Virus record (IMG/VR): IMGVR_UViG_3300028840_004763
Span: 19,299 to 83,298 of that record
Length of the DNA stretch: 64,000 nucleotides
Direction: 5' to 3' (one strand)
Source of the DNA: a virus
Position numbers and translations under genes: made by a program. Each line of letters opens with the position of its first letter. The first letter of the stretch is position 1. Under the pieces are notes generated by a model. It had not been told where the DNA came from. It made no database searches and saw only the letters and a program-made list of their open reading frames with translations. Below, piece by piece: positions 44,328 through 53,650 of this stretch.

Positions 44328-45946
44328 GCGAATTCACGATGCCCTATCAGCGTGAGAAGGAGCGGGACGAGAAGGGGTCCTCTCGGGACAAGCGGCTCTT
44401 CAGGCCGCTCCCCGACAAGGCTGGGCAAGTCGTCAACAACGACGTCATCATTCCGCTTTTCTCTCCCCACAACTGGAAGATGTTCAACCCGGATCCGGAG
44501 ACGGCTGCCAAGTACGGAATGGTGGGAAGCGGGCTCGTCTCGATGAATCCGAGCGCTCCTATCTCTACCTTCTACTTCCGGCTGCCGGTCCACAACGTTC
44601 AGAACTTCAACCATCCGGACGGGACCATGAAGTTCGGACAGATCCTGTGTCCTCTTGCACTGAACAAGTACCTCGTGGAGAGCCTCGGACGCGGGCCGCT
44701 GTTCGATCAGCCGCGTTGCGCTTTCTGTGAGGAGGAGCAGCGGCATTGGGACGCGTACAACAAGTGCTGGGACACCTGCGGCACCGATAAGCGTTCGCTT
44801 TCCAAGGACGGCTACTGGAAGTTCGTTGACAACCATCCGGTGCTGTCGGCGGAACGGGATGCGGCTCGCAAGTTCGGGGTGGACACGCGCTTCGTGATTG
44901 GCGTCTTCGATCACGCCAAGTTCGTGGGCACGCGTCCCAAGGATGAGGGTGAGGAGACGGTCGAGCACCAGATCTGGTTCTCGCCGAAGAGCATCTACCA
45001 GAAGCTCTTAGCGCTCTATGAAGCGATGCCCGGCGGTTTCCGCTTCTTCGAGCCGACCGATGCGGGTTTTCCGGTCCTCTCCGTCGTGAAGAACACCACC
45101 GAGTGCAAGGCCGGAGATCTGCGGAATACGAAGTACGACATCATGTTCGTTAACCGGTACCATCCATATCCTCCCGAATGGGTGCAGTACATCATGAACC
45201 AAGGGGCGATGATCGATCCTTCGGACTTTGTTCACATGATCACTTACGAGGAAGGCCTCTATTACGCCGAGCGCGAGAAGACATCCGCTACCGAGTACGG
45301 GGAGGCTGCTGCAACCGGTGCTCCGGCAGCGGGCCAGCCAACCGGCTACCCGACAGGGCAGCCTACCGGTCAGCCTATGGGTGCTCCTCCCGCGCAGGGT
45401 TACGTGCCGCCTGGTGCTCCTCCCGCTCAAGGATATGTGCCTCCGGTGTCGACGGGCACTCCTCCGGGCGCTCCGCCTTCTTCCGGGGCTGTTTCTCCTG
45501 ACGGCTACGCAGTGCCCGCCGGTACGATGCCTCCCGGTGCTCCTCCGGCAGGTCAGCCTCCGGCGGTGCAGCCGCCCCCTGGAGCCCCGCCGGGCGCTCC
45601 TCCGGCCCAGCAGAGTGGTGCTCCCATTCCGCCGCAGCCTCCGGCTGCCCAGCCGGTCCCGGTGTCGACTCCTGGCGGGACGGTGCCCGTGGTCGATCTC
45701 TCTCAGCCCCCCGGCGCTCCTCCGGCTCAGCAGCCCCCTGGAGCCCCTCCCGGCGCTCCTCCGGCGCAACCGGGTGCTGCCGCTCCTCCGGGTTTTCCTC
45801 CGGCTCAGCAGCCCCCTGGAGCCCCTCCCGGCGCTCCTCCGGCGCAGACCCAAACGCCGCCCACCACGGCTCCTCCGCAAGGCGCTCCTCCCGAGCGGAC
45901 ACCTCCGGGTGGCGAGGATCCTCCGGGTCGGCGGCGTTCCTGGTAG
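44324..45946 (+). CDS. Putative ssDNA-binding protein with long Pro/Ala/Gln-rich tail
   Basis: A 540-residue protein. The ATG at 44324 has GAGGAGG upstream and overlaps the preceding stop. Residues 1-325 form a folded domain with a zinc site candidate (CPLALNKYL, CAFCEEEQRHWDAYNKCWDT, CG at about 105-145), the arrangement seen in gp32-like phage ssDNA-binding proteins. Residues about 330-535 are a disordered tail dominated by PPGAPPAQ units. SSB tails normally recruit partners and end acidic; this one ends GRRRSW instead. RecA follows 9 bases later. Function is from context plus zinc site. Confidence 0.55.
   Translation: MSEFTMPYQREKERDEKGSSRDKRLFRPLPDKAGQVVNNDVIIPLFSPHNWKMFNPDPETAAKYGMVGSGLVSMNPSAPISTFYFRLPVHNVQNFNHPDGTMKFGQILCPLALNKYLVESLGRGPLFDQPRCAFCEEEQRHWDAYNKCWDTCGTDKRSLSKDGYWKFVDNHPVLSAERDAARKFGVDTRFVIGVFDHAKFVGTRPKDEGEETVEHQIWFSPKSIYQKLLALYEAMPGGFRFFEPTDAGFPVLSVVKNTTECKAGDLRNTKYDIMFVNRYHPYPPEWVQYIMNQGAMIDPSDFVHMITYEEGLYYAEREKTSATEYGEAAATGAPAAGQPTGYPTGQPTGQPMGAPPAQGYVPPGAPPAQGYVPPVSTGTPPGAPPSSGAVSPDGYAVPAGTMPPGAPPAGQPPAVQPPPGAPPGAPPAQQSGAPIPPQPPAAQPVPVSTPGGTVPVVDLSQPPGAPPAQQPPGAPPGAPPAQPGAAAPPGFPPAQQPPGAPPGAPPAQTQTPPTTAPPQGAPPERTPPGGEDPPGRRRSW
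45718..45846 (+). repeat. 51-bp perfect direct repeat in the Pro-rich tail
   Basis: Bases 45718-45768 and 45796-45846 are identical over 51 bases, with a 78-base period. They encode the same Pro/Ala/Gly/Gln peptide unit. This part of the tail has evidently grown by tandem duplication. Confidence 0.85.
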
Positions 45947-45955
45947 GGGGTCGTC

Positions 45956-46960
45956 ATGTCGAAGGAGACCAAGAGTCGCACGGTCGACATCCTCAAGAAG
46001 ATCCAATCGACCCGAGGAAAAGACTTCTCGGGGCTGACAACCCTCGATGCGACCAAGATCGAGAATGTACCTCGGATTTCGTCTGGTATCCTCGGTCTCG
46101 ACATCGCGCTCGGGGGAGGCTATCCGCAAGGGCGCATCGTGGAGTTCTTCGGTTCGGAAGGATCGGGCAAGACCACGGCCACCCTCCAAGCCATCGTCGC
46201 GGCTCAGCGGTCCGAGGGGGTGGCAGCGTTCATCGATGTCGAACATGCGCTTGATACGAGCTACGCCAAGAAGCTCGGCGTCAACTTCTCCGATCTACTC
46301 TTCTCGCAACCTGACTGCGGAGAGGATGCGCTGGAGATGGGCCATGCCATCTGCGAGAACATGAAGCCGGGTGACGTCGTCGTCTACGATTCCGTCGCCA
46401 ACCTCGTCCCCAAGGCCGAGCTGGAGGGGGACTACGGCGACTCGCATGTGGGGTTGCAAGCGAGGATGATGGCTCAGGCGCTTCGCAAGCTCACCGCGAC
46501 AGTCTCCCGGACCGGGGTGGTGGTCATCTTCATCAACCAGATCCGGATGAAGATTGGCGTCATGTTCGGTAATCCCGAAACGACCACCGGGGGTCGCGCT
46601 CTGAAGTTCTATGCCACCCAGCGCGTGGAGGTGAAGCAGATCGGTAAGTCCAAGCAGGGCGAGCAGATCATCGGCCAGAAGGTGCGCTTCAAGGTCGTCA
46701 AGAACAAGGTCGCGCCGCCCTTCCGGGAAGCCGAGGTCGAGCTTCGTTTCGGAGATGGCTTCCCTCGTGCGCTCGACATCATCCGAATCGGAAGCGCCAA
46801 GAACGTTGGGGTCATCGAGAAGGCCGGTACCCATTACTCCTACCAGGGAACACGTCTTGGCCAGGGTGTTGAGAATGCGGCGCAGATGCTCGATGTCGAT
46901 CCGGATCTGATGGTCAAGATCGAGAGGGAGATTCTGACTCGGTATGGGTACTTTGTCTGA
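45956..46960 (+). CDS. recA: RecA recombinase
   Basis: A 334-residue RecA. Walker A GSEGSGKTTATLQ (about 67-79), the acidic IDVEHALD, Walker B VVVYDSVANLVPKAE, the L1 region LQARMMAQALRKLT, IFINQIRMKIGVMFGNPETT, and GGRALKFYATQRVEV are all close to bacterial RecA. It is shorter than E. coli RecA (353) and lacks the long acidic C-terminus. It would pair with the ssDNA-binding-protein candidate just upstream and the MRE11/RAD50-like pair downstream. Confidence 0.95.
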   Translation: MSKETKSRTVDILKKIQSTRGKDFSGLTTLDATKIENVPRISSGILGLDIALGGGYPQGRIVEFFGSEGSGKTTATLQAIVAAQRSEGVAAFIDVEHALDTSYAKKLGVNFSDLLFSQPDCGEDALEMGHAICENMKPGDVVVYDSVANLVPKAELEGDYGDSHVGLQARMMAQALRKLTATVSRTGVVVIFINQIRMKIGVMFGNPETTTGGRALKFYATQRVEVKQIGKSKQGEQIIGQKVRFKVVKNKVAPPFREAEVELRFGDGFPRALDIIRIGSAKNVGVIEKAGTHYSYQGTRLGQGVENAAQMLDVDPDLMVKIEREILTRYGYFV

Positions 46961-47222
46961 TCCCGGTGACGGCTACCTCCAGGTAGTCAAGGACCATCTC
47001 CACAAGCTCGACGAGGAGCTGCTCACCGAGGATATCGATGTCTTGTGCAAGTACATCGTTTTGCGATTTCTGAAGACGTCTCCGGAAGTGCATGCCGGAG
47101 TTTCCAAAGAGGAGATTGGTGAGAAGCTTCACGAGTTCGTTGATGACATCTTCCCGTTCTTGGTGACCTTCCTGACCGTGGTGAACTCGACGCCGCTTAG
47201 AGTGGAGGGGGAAAGCTCATGA
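46944..47222 (+). CDS. Small acidic helical protein
   Basis: A 92-residue protein overlapping the recA end by 17 bases and the phosphoesterase start by 4. Helical and acidic (HLHKLDEELLTEDIDVLCKY, LHEFVDDIFPFLVTFLTVVN). No motif recognised. Position suggests a recombination accessory. Confidence 0.5.
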   Translation: MGTLSDPGDGYLQVVKDHLHKLDEELLTEDIDVLCKYIVLRFLKTSPEVHAGVSKEEIGEKLHEFVDDIFPFLVTFLTVVNSTPLRVEGESS

Positions 47223-48316
47223 GCGCCATCCGTTTCCTTGCATACAGTGACATTCATCACGATCGGCTGGCGGCGCGGTGCATCACTCTCGACGATACTC
47301 TCGCCATCGAGCGCGCCGCCCATCAGCGTGTCGTTGACGGTCAGTTCGACTTCTCCATCTTCTGTGGTGACCGCTTTCTCAAGCGGGAACCTGAGGATGA
47401 GATCAAAGTCAGGGCCGATCGCGCGTTGGCGGATGCGCTTTGGGAGCGTTCTGGAGTTCCGCACTATCATCTGGTGGGCAACCACGACTGGACCAAGAAC
47501 AACCGGGAGTGGCATACTTCTGAATCGCTTCGGACTCTCCCGAATCTCGTTGTTCTGGACGAACCGATGACCATCAATAAGGAGACCTACGCGATCAACG
47601 CGCTCCCTGCCGACGTGCCGTTCGACATGGCCAACTACAAGCCCAATCCGGAGCAGCTCAACCTCTTTCTCTTCCACGCCATCGTGCGCGGATCATTCAT
47701 GGAGGATGACGGTGACCGTACCTTCGCGGATGGCCTCGAAGCCAACCAGCTCGACCGGCCCGAGTGGGACTTCGTGCTCGCCGGGGATCTCCACGTCCCG
47801 CAGCAGCTGCCGTTCCGGAACACCCGGGGCGGGTACCTTGGCTCCGTGCTCCAGCGCACCCGGGCTGACGCGGACCGACAGCGCGGTTGGCTGGAGGTGA
47901 CGGCGACTCGGGGTGCAGATGGTTGGAACGTTGAAACAACTTTCGTGCCGACCAGAAACTTCTTCCATCGAGCATCTTTCGAAGTTGGACCGGACACGCG
48001 CTACGAGAACATCGACATCAAGGACGAGGTGGTCAACGATGTCGCCGTGGAGGTGCGCTTGAAAGGTCGTCGTGCCGATGTGGACCGTATCGCCGACGAC
48101 GAGCGGTGGAGCAACTATACCAACATCTTGATGGCTCGGAGCATCGAGATCATCCGTGACTATCAGGTGGAGCAGAACGAGGCTGTGGTCGACATGAGCG
48201 CCTCTCAGAGCGTGCTCGACGATCTGGACCTCTACCTGGAGAGCGGGTTTGCCGATGTCGGCAACCTTTCGAAGAACAAGATCTTCGAAATGGTCCGGAA
48301 GATGCAGGAGAGTTGA
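47219..48316 (+). CDS. SbcD/gp47-like metallophosphoesterase nuclease
   Basis: A 365-residue protein with calcineurin-type motifs in order: YSDIHHDR (about 9-16), FCGDRF (48-53), GNHDW (87-91), LFHAIVRG (about 150) and AGDLHVPQ (187-194). This is the Mre11/SbcD/T4 gp47 nuclease subunit. The Rad50-like partner is three genes downstream at 48763, separated by two small proteins. Acts on DNA ends in recombination and degradation of host or branched DNA. Confidence 0.85.
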   Translation: MSAIRFLAYSDIHHDRLAARCITLDDTLAIERAAHQRVVDGQFDFSIFCGDRFLKREPEDEIKVRADRALADALWERSGVPHYHLVGNHDWTKNNREWHTSESLRTLPNLVVLDEPMTINKETYAINALPADVPFDMANYKPNPEQLNLFLFHAIVRGSFMEDDGDRTFADGLEANQLDRPEWDFVLAGDLHVPQQLPFRNTRGGYLGSVLQRTRADADRQRGWLEVTATRGADGWNVETTFVPTRNFFHRASFEVGPDTRYENIDIKDEVVNDVAVEVRLKGRRADVDRIADDERWSNYTNILMARSIEIIRDYQVEQNEAVVDMSASQSVLDDLDLYLESGFADVGNLSKNKIFEMVRKMQES

Positions 48317-48317
48317 A

Positions 48318-48500
48318 ATGCGGATGGTCGGCTATAAGTGCGTAAAGTGTGACAAGCAGTACGAGGACTTGTTCAACGACACCGAGGAGAAGCCCGAGAT
48401 CCATCCGACGATGAAGTGCACCTGCGGCGGCAAGCTCAAGAAGTGGGACATCAAGCAGAACGTTCACCGCGTGGCCATCTTTGATCGAGGGGGAATCTGA
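48318..48500 (+). CDS. FmdB-like zinc-ribbon protein
   Basis: A 60-residue protein. ATG at 48318 chosen because the preceding gene ends at 48316 and GGAGAG lies upstream; a longer open frame reaches into the phosphoesterase gene. YKCVKCDKQYE and MKCTCGGKLKKW give a CxxC/CxC ribbon in the layout of FmdB-family small proteins. The role is unknown. Confidence 0.6.
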   Translation: MRMVGYKCVKCDKQYEDLFNDTEEKPEIHPTMKCTCGGKLKKWDIKQNVHRVAIFDRGGI

Positions 48501-48763
48501 TGTCTGACCAGATAGGGCCGAAGGGCACCATCTTTTCGCTCGGTGGCGAACTCGTCCAGGAGCATACCTTTGTCTTCAGCTTGGCCGTGCTTCCTCCGCA
48601 GCACGTTCTCTGGAACGACTCCCGGATCGTCTCGGTCGCGAAGGTGGGGGACACGCAGGCGCGGGCGTTCCACACGTCGATGGTGGGAGTGAACGGTGGT
48701 CCCGAAGAAGCGAAGAAGGTCATCTGCGACATGATCGACGAGATGTGGAAGGTCAAGCCCTGA
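48500..48763 (+). CDS. Hypothetical protein between SbcD- and SbcC-like genes
   Basis: An 87-residue protein overlapping both neighbours by 1 base. Beta-rich N-terminus (GTIFSLGGELVQEHTFVFSL) and a C-terminal helix (GGPEEAKKVICDMIDEMWKV). Not recognised. Confidence 0.55.
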   Translation: MSDQIGPKGTIFSLGGELVQEHTFVFSLAVLPPQHVLWNDSRIVSVAKVGDTQARAFHTSMVGVNGGPEEAKKVICDMIDEMWKVKP

Positions 48764-50826
48764 TGTTGACGATCCGCTACATCAACCCGACCGGCATGTT
48801 CTCCTACGGGAGTTCGTCCAACATCGATGTCGAGCGGAGGGGGCTCGTGAACCTGATCGGGGTGAACGATGATATCGGTGGCGATTCGAACGGGTCCGGA
48901 AAGAGCAGCTTGTTCAACGCCCTGTGCGAGATCCTCTACGGCGAGAACCCGACCGGGGTCAGCGGCAACGGCGTCGTCAACGACGTCTGGGAGAGAGGTT
49001 ATGCGGGCCGCGTAGAGTTCATTGGGGACGACGGCATCTACTACCGGGTGACTTCGTGCCGTGACTGGAAGGACGAGTTCTACGCCATCGACACCGACAA
49101 CGGCGTTGTCTACAAAGGAACTTCTCTCTTCTTCGAACGCTACGATGGGGAGCAATGGCTCGACGAGCGCGGCTCTTCGATGTCCGAGACGCGCAAGCGC
49201 ATCACGGAGGCCCTCGGCATCACCTACTCCAGGTTCGTCTCCATCTCTTACCTGAGCCAGCGAGTGGGCTATCGGTTCCTGCGCGGTACCAACAAGGAAC
49301 GTATCGACATCCTCGCCGGTATCACCGGAGTCGAGGAGTGGGACCACATCCTCGCGCGGTCTCGTGCCGAGAAGGCCGTTCTACAGAAGACCGTGGCGGA
49401 GACTCAGGAGAAGATTGCTTACGAGACCGGGGCTCGGCAAGAATTGCGCCAGCGGCTTGCGCAGTTCGAGCAGACCGACTGGGCTGCGCAAGAGCATCGG
49501 TTCCATCAGCAGCTGACCGAGGTGACGAAGGCATCCGCAGCGGTCGAGGAGCAGATCCAAGGCCACGGTGCCGATGCGGAACGTCTCTCGCAGCAGCAGC
49601 GCGACATCTACGCCAGAAGCGGCATCAGCGGACTCTCTCAGGAGATCTCGGACCTGGCGCAGGAGGAGGCTCGGATTCGGAATCCTGGGAACCTGGAGGA
49701 GATCCTGCCGAACTTCGACCCCAGCTTCGAGCAGCAGGTTCAGAACATGCGCTCGAAGGTCGATGTAGCCAAGGGTGCGATTACTGTCTTCCTCCGTGAC
49801 GGAGATCTTCGAGACTTCGAATCCTGTCCAACTTGCGGGGCGAAGATCACCAAGACCAGGAAGACCGAGATCGAGAAACATCTGAAGCATCTCCAGGGCG
49901 AAGTTGCCAGCTTGGAGGTTCAATACCAGGAGGCCGTCGAACGTCGGGACGCTCATCATCGGGAAGTTCAAGATGCTCGCGCCAAGGCCTACACGGAGAT
50001 GAAGGTCAAGGCGGACGAGATTGCCAAGCAGATCGAAGAGAAGAAAGTTCAGATGCAGGCGAGCAACTCGGAGTATGAGCGTCTCACCGAGGAAATCCGG
50101 CAGCTCACTTTCCAGATCTCTCAACTTCAGCAGCAGCTCGGTGGCTACCGGACGGAGACGGTCTCCATCCAGAACTGGATTCAGCAGGCGCAGAAAGCGC
50201 TCCAGGACATCAAAGACCTTCAGGAGGCCGTTGAGACCCGAACCTCGAAGATCACCGAAATGGAATCTTCTATCTCGTCCTCGAAGTCAGACTTGATCAT
50301 CTTGGAATGGCTCATCTCCAACATCCCCTACATCAAGCTGCACCGACTCTCGGTGGCGATGAGCGGTCTGTCTGACAAGGTGAACCAGAACCTGGCCGCT
50401 ATGGGCGATACTATCCGGGTCAACATCTCGTCCTTCGGGGAAAAGAAGTCGAGCCGGGGAGCTGCCGACATCAAGGATCTTCTGAAGTCCGAGGTCAAGG
50501 TCGAGATCGTCGACGGTCCGAAAAATATCGATCCACGACTTTATTCGGATGGCGAGACCGCCAAGATCGCCAACGCGCTGATCCGGGCACTTCACGAGAT
50601 TGCTCTTCAAAGCGGCCACGGATGCAACCTGATCCTGCTCGATGAGATCTTCGCCTTCGTGGACATCACCAATTCCCAACGGCTCGTGGACAGCTTCACC
50701 AACCTCCAGGCGGCGACTGCTTTGGTAACAGACAACAGCGGGCACGTTAACGATCTGCTGCCTTTCAGCGAAGTTTGGATTGCCAGAAAACAGAATGGAA
50801 TCACCACGTTAGGAGTATCTCAATGA
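48763..50826 (+). CDS. SbcC/Rad50/gp46-like ATPase
   Basis: A 687-residue SMC-like ATPase, ATG at 48763 overlapping the preceding stop. N-terminal Walker A is GDSNGSGKSSLFNAL (about 40-54). Two long coiled coils flank a zinc hook CPTCGAKI near residue 354, where two proteins would dimerise through zinc. C-terminal signature-like YSDGETAKIANALI and Walker B LILLDEIFAFVD (about 624) complete the ABC ATPase. With the SbcD-like protein it makes the MRE11-RAD50-type DNA end processing complex. Confidence 0.88.
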   Translation: MLTIRYINPTGMFSYGSSSNIDVERRGLVNLIGVNDDIGGDSNGSGKSSLFNALCEILYGENPTGVSGNGVVNDVWERGYAGRVEFIGDDGIYYRVTSCRDWKDEFYAIDTDNGVVYKGTSLFFERYDGEQWLDERGSSMSETRKRITEALGITYSRFVSISYLSQRVGYRFLRGTNKERIDILAGITGVEEWDHILARSRAEKAVLQKTVAETQEKIAYETGARQELRQRLAQFEQTDWAAQEHRFHQQLTEVTKASAAVEEQIQGHGADAERLSQQQRDIYARSGISGLSQEISDLAQEEARIRNPGNLEEILPNFDPSFEQQVQNMRSKVDVAKGAITVFLRDGDLRDFESCPTCGAKITKTRKTEIEKHLKHLQGEVASLEVQYQEAVERRDAHHREVQDARAKAYTEMKVKADEIAKQIEEKKVQMQASNSEYERLTEEIRQLTFQISQLQQQLGGYRTETVSIQNWIQQAQKALQDIKDLQEAVETRTSKITEMESSISSSKSDLIILEWLISNIPYIKLHRLSVAMSGLSDKVNQNLAAMGDTIRVNISSFGEKKSSRGAADIKDLLKSEVKVEIVDGPKNIDPRLYSDGETAKIANALIRALHEIALQSGHGCNLILLDEIFAFVDITNSQRLVDSFTNLQAATALVTDNSGHVNDLLPFSEVWIARKQNGITTLGVSQ

Positions 50827-51332
50827 GCCACTCAGAGGATACGAGCAATCCTCACAGGCGGATCGATGGTCCTGAGGAAGAAGAAGAGTTCGTCGACTGG
50901 TTGGAGCGTACCTTCGACATGCGGGCGATCCGCAATCCGTACAATGAGAGCACCGTGATGGTGATCCTGACTGTGAACGCTCGGGCCATCATGGGTGGAA
51001 TCCGTGAGCTGGACGATGGCCTCCTTCCTGTCTACCAACCGTTGATGTTCGCGGAGATTCCAATCGACATTGATCCTGAGACCAAGCGGATCAAGGCCAT
51101 CGGTCCTCAGTTCTCCAAGCATTTCACGATCTTGAGTCCGTTGGACTGGATGTTCTTCAAGGTCAAGTCTCTCTACGTGATGAAGGCCAACCGGCCCCAT
51201 GATGTAGCGCTGGCCGGCGAGTATGAGCTGGCGGTCAAGACCATCATCGGGATGGACTCCGACATCCAGATTGTCGAAGGGATGCCTCCGGATCTCCGCG
51301 CCGAAAATGTTCGTCCTCTCGGGAAGAAATGA
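50823..51332 (+). CDS. Hypothetical protein
   Basis: A 169-residue protein, starting at the ATG that overlaps the SbcC-like stop by 4 bases. Acidic N-terminus (EEEEEFVDWLERTFDMRAIR), then a beta-rich part (MVILTVNARAIMGGI, FAEIPIDIDPETKRIKAIGP). Not recognised; position implies a recombination or replication accessory. Confidence 0.55.
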   Translation: MSHSEDTSNPHRRIDGPEEEEEFVDWLERTFDMRAIRNPYNESTVMVILTVNARAIMGGIRELDDGLLPVYQPLMFAEIPIDIDPETKRIKAIGPQFSKHFTILSPLDWMFFKVKSLYVMKANRPHDVALAGEYELAVKTIIGMDSDIQIVEGMPPDLRAENVRPLGKK

Positions 51333-51580
51333 CCAATCCGAAGGTCCAATCGCGCCAGGAGCAGGCCGGAGAGAAGGCTCGCCGGGTCCAGCGGAAGCTC
51401 GATCTGGTTCAGTACCGCGTCGAGGGCAACGATATCCGCATACTCAGCGGTCCCTTCGTGGATCGCTACGTCCGCGATCTGTGGGAGCAGGGTCCACAGG
51501 AGCGGGACTACATTGTGAAGAACCTTTGGTTCCGGCACGACGAAGCCGTAGTCGCGATCCTGAACAGCTTGTGCTGCTGA
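51329..51580 (+). CDS. Small hypothetical protein
   Basis: An 83-residue protein, 4-base overlap with the upstream gene and 1 base before the RusA-like gene. N-terminal basic helix (RQEQAGEKARRVQRKLDL), and a C-terminal helix with Cys-Cys end. Not recognised. Confidence 0.5.
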   Translation: MTNPKVQSRQEQAGEKARRVQRKLDLVQYRVEGNDIRILSGPFVDRYVRDLWEQGPQERDYIVKNLWFRHDEAVVAILNSLCC

Positions 51581-51581
51581 G

Positions 51582-52055
51582 ATGTTTGAACCGATCTACT
51601 TCGCGGACGATGATCCGCTCCACTTCGTGATCACCGGCAAGCCGTGGGTCCAGAAGAACAATCTCAACATCCTCTTCCGTGATCCTCGGCAGCGGCGTCA
51701 ACCTTTTATTGATCACAGCCACGAGATGAAACAGGCCCGGCAGCGAACTTCCCAGCTCCTCTATACCCAGTACAGGAATCAAGGACGATCCAGGCCGATA
51801 GATTATCTCATCCAAGTTGATCTTGTATTTTATGTGAAGAGGGGTCACGAGCCTGATCTCGATAATCTCCCGGCCTTCATCCTCGACGCGATGCAGGGGA
51901 TATCGGTTGCAGGAGGTATCAAGGTGGCCGCGATCCTCGTAGACGACAAGCTGGTACGCGAGGAGCACAGTCGAAAGATTGTGGAAGGAGACATCGGTTA
52001 TGACGGAGAGCCCCGCACCGAAATCACCATCCGAAGATATCGAGACGCCCGATAA
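51582..52055 (+). CDS. RusA-like Holliday junction resolvase
   Basis: A 157-residue protein. RusA features: an N-terminal beta strand with KPWVQKNN, a YVKRGHEPDLDNLPAFILDA segment (about 85-104) with the paired acidic residues, and ILVDDKLVREEHSRK supplying another catalytic Asp pair and Lys. Length close to the family (about 120-150). It would resolve branched intermediates made by the recombination genes upstream. The downstream ORF overlaps its last 56 bases. Confidence 0.75.
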   Translation: MFEPIYFADDDPLHFVITGKPWVQKNNLNILFRDPRQRRQPFIDHSHEMKQARQRTSQLLYTQYRNQGRSRPIDYLIQVDLVFYVKRGHEPDLDNLPAFILDAMQGISVAGGIKVAAILVDDKLVREEHSRKIVEGDIGYDGEPRTEITIRRYRDAR

Positions 52056-53256
52056 TCCCGTACCCCCGATGGTCGTGGAGGCTCTCGCGCCTCCGTATCG
52101 GGTCGTGATCTACGTCCCGTACAAGGAGCTTCGGGAGAAGTTCGATGACTTTTGGGACGAGTTCGGGGAGCGCTTGATTGCCAAGTTCAAGATCAAGGCC
52201 CGGAAGCAGAAGGGAGGTGGTCAACCGCAGGCGCGGAAGATGTTGGAGAAGAAGCTGCGTCCCTCGAAGCTGTACGGGAACATCCTCTCGAAAATCATCC
52301 GGGAGAAGCTCACGGATGACATCATGTTCGTGGAGGGCCTGGAGCTGTTCAACTACCCTCCGCCCGAGAACGAACATCCTCAAATCGTATCCATCGTCTA
52401 CTTCGTCCCGGAGCTGGAGATGCGCGGCACCATCAACTGGGCCGTGAAGCGACCTCCGCTGCCGCCGGAGGAAGATGAGTGGGAGCGCCGACTCAAGGAA
52501 GTGCAGCGGCAGCATCGGAGTATGGAACCCGATGAGGGAAGCGTGGTCACCGAGAAGCACAAGGTGCTCCTCGACGTCACCGCCAGTGTAGACGGCGAGC
52601 CCTACATTGCCGGAACCTTCCAGGGTCAGTGGCTGGAAGTCGACGTGATCCACATCCCCGAGCTGAAAGAGTCCCTTCTCCGGCACGAGCGCGGTGATCT
52701 CTTCGAGGTGGAGTTCGAGGCCAAGCACGACAAGAAGATCAACGGCAAGATGGTCCAAGCGTCTGTGAAGGTTCATGATCTCCAGATCATCCATACCCCC
52801 GAAATCGACGACGAGTTGGCGAAGGATGCGGGCTTCGAAGACCTCGAAGACTTCCGGAAGCGTTTTCACCAGGACTATGGGAAGTACGTGAAGAACGCCG
52901 AGAAGTCCACGGCGGTTGACCATGTGATCAATCAGATCATGCTCAACTCGCGCATTCCGCCGTTCCCGCAGGAGTGGATCAACCAGAACGTCGACCGCAT
53001 CATGGAGATACATCTTCAGAACTTCAAAGGTGACCGGAAGCGCGCGATGGCTGCGGTCGCCGTCGACAACGAGGAGGACTTTCGGCAGAAGTTCGTCGGA
53101 CAGCTCTATCGAGACTACATGCAGCAGCTGGCGATGCGCTACTACTGCAAGCTCTACGAGATCGAGAAGGAAGGTTCCGACGAGATGTTCGACAGCATCC
53201 TCAGCCAAGTGAGGTGGATCAATGAAGAAGAAACCGTGGAAGGATCACGCAGTTGA
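52000..53256 (+). CDS. Trigger-factor-like chaperone
   Basis: A 418-residue protein. ATG at 52000 has AAGGAG 9 bases upstream; ATG at 51979 is an alternative. The N-terminal alpha/beta domain resembles the trigger factor ribosome-binding part but lacks the GFRKGKVP loop. Residues about 175-265 form a beta PPIase-like region (LLDVTASVDGEPYIAG, GDLFEVEFEAKHDKK). Residues about 270-330 read EIDDELAKDAGFEDLEDFRK then HQDYGKYVKNAEKSTAVDHV, followed by IPPFPQEWINQNV, matching the trigger factor C-terminal arm opening. It overlaps the resolvase by 56 bases. May fold virion proteins. Confidence 0.65.
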   Translation: MTESPAPKSPSEDIETPDNPVPPMVVEALAPPYRVVIYVPYKELREKFDDFWDEFGERLIAKFKIKARKQKGGGQPQARKMLEKKLRPSKLYGNILSKIIREKLTDDIMFVEGLELFNYPPPENEHPQIVSIVYFVPELEMRGTINWAVKRPPLPPEEDEWERRLKEVQRQHRSMEPDEGSVVTEKHKVLLDVTASVDGEPYIAGTFQGQWLEVDVIHIPELKESLLRHERGDLFEVEFEAKHDKKINGKMVQASVKVHDLQIIHTPEIDDELAKDAGFEDLEDFRKRFHQDYGKYVKNAEKSTAVDHVINQIMLNSRIPPFPQEWINQNVDRIMEIHLQNFKGDRKRAMAAVAVDNEEDFRQKFVGQLYRDYMQQLAMRYYCKLYEIEKEGSDEMFDSILSQVRWINEEETVEGSRS

Positions 53257-53647
53257 GCTGATCCATAGGACCGGTCGTTGCCCCGGTGACCCGTCTTTCG
53301 GGTTGCCGACCGATCTCGTGACTGACGAGGAGTTTCAAACGTCTGTCCAAGCTGGCGGCACGCATCCCTACGACGACTGCCACTTTCTCGACGAGATGCT
53401 CGGCGCAGCCCCTCCTCCCGAGATGGAGATGATCGAAACGGACAAGGAGCCTAGGATCAGTGAGAAAGATGTCGCGAAGGCTAAGGCAGCGTTGGCCGAT
53501 GACAACTTGCGAACGGTCGCCAAGCTCAAGAGGGATTTGAAGGTCTACGTCGACATGATCAAGTTCAAGGACAAGGGAGTGCTCTACATTCCCGAGCCGC
53601 TCTTGAAGCTTGAATCGTTCGTGAAGAAGTTCTTCGACGTCAAGTGA
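53222..53647 (+). CDS. Hypothetical protein
   Basis: A 141-residue protein overlapping the trigger-factor-like gene by 35 bases. Middle segment acidic (EMEMIETDKEPRISEKDVAK); the C-terminal 40 residues are helical and basic. Not recognised. Confidence 0.5.
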   Translation: MKKKPWKDHAVELIHRTGRCPGDPSFGLPTDLVTDEEFQTSVQAGGTHPYDDCHFLDEMLGAAPPPEMEMIETDKEPRISEKDVAKAKAALADDNLRTVAKLKRDLKVYVDMIKFKDKGVLYIPEPLLKLESFVKKFFDVK

Positions 53648-53650
53648 GCG

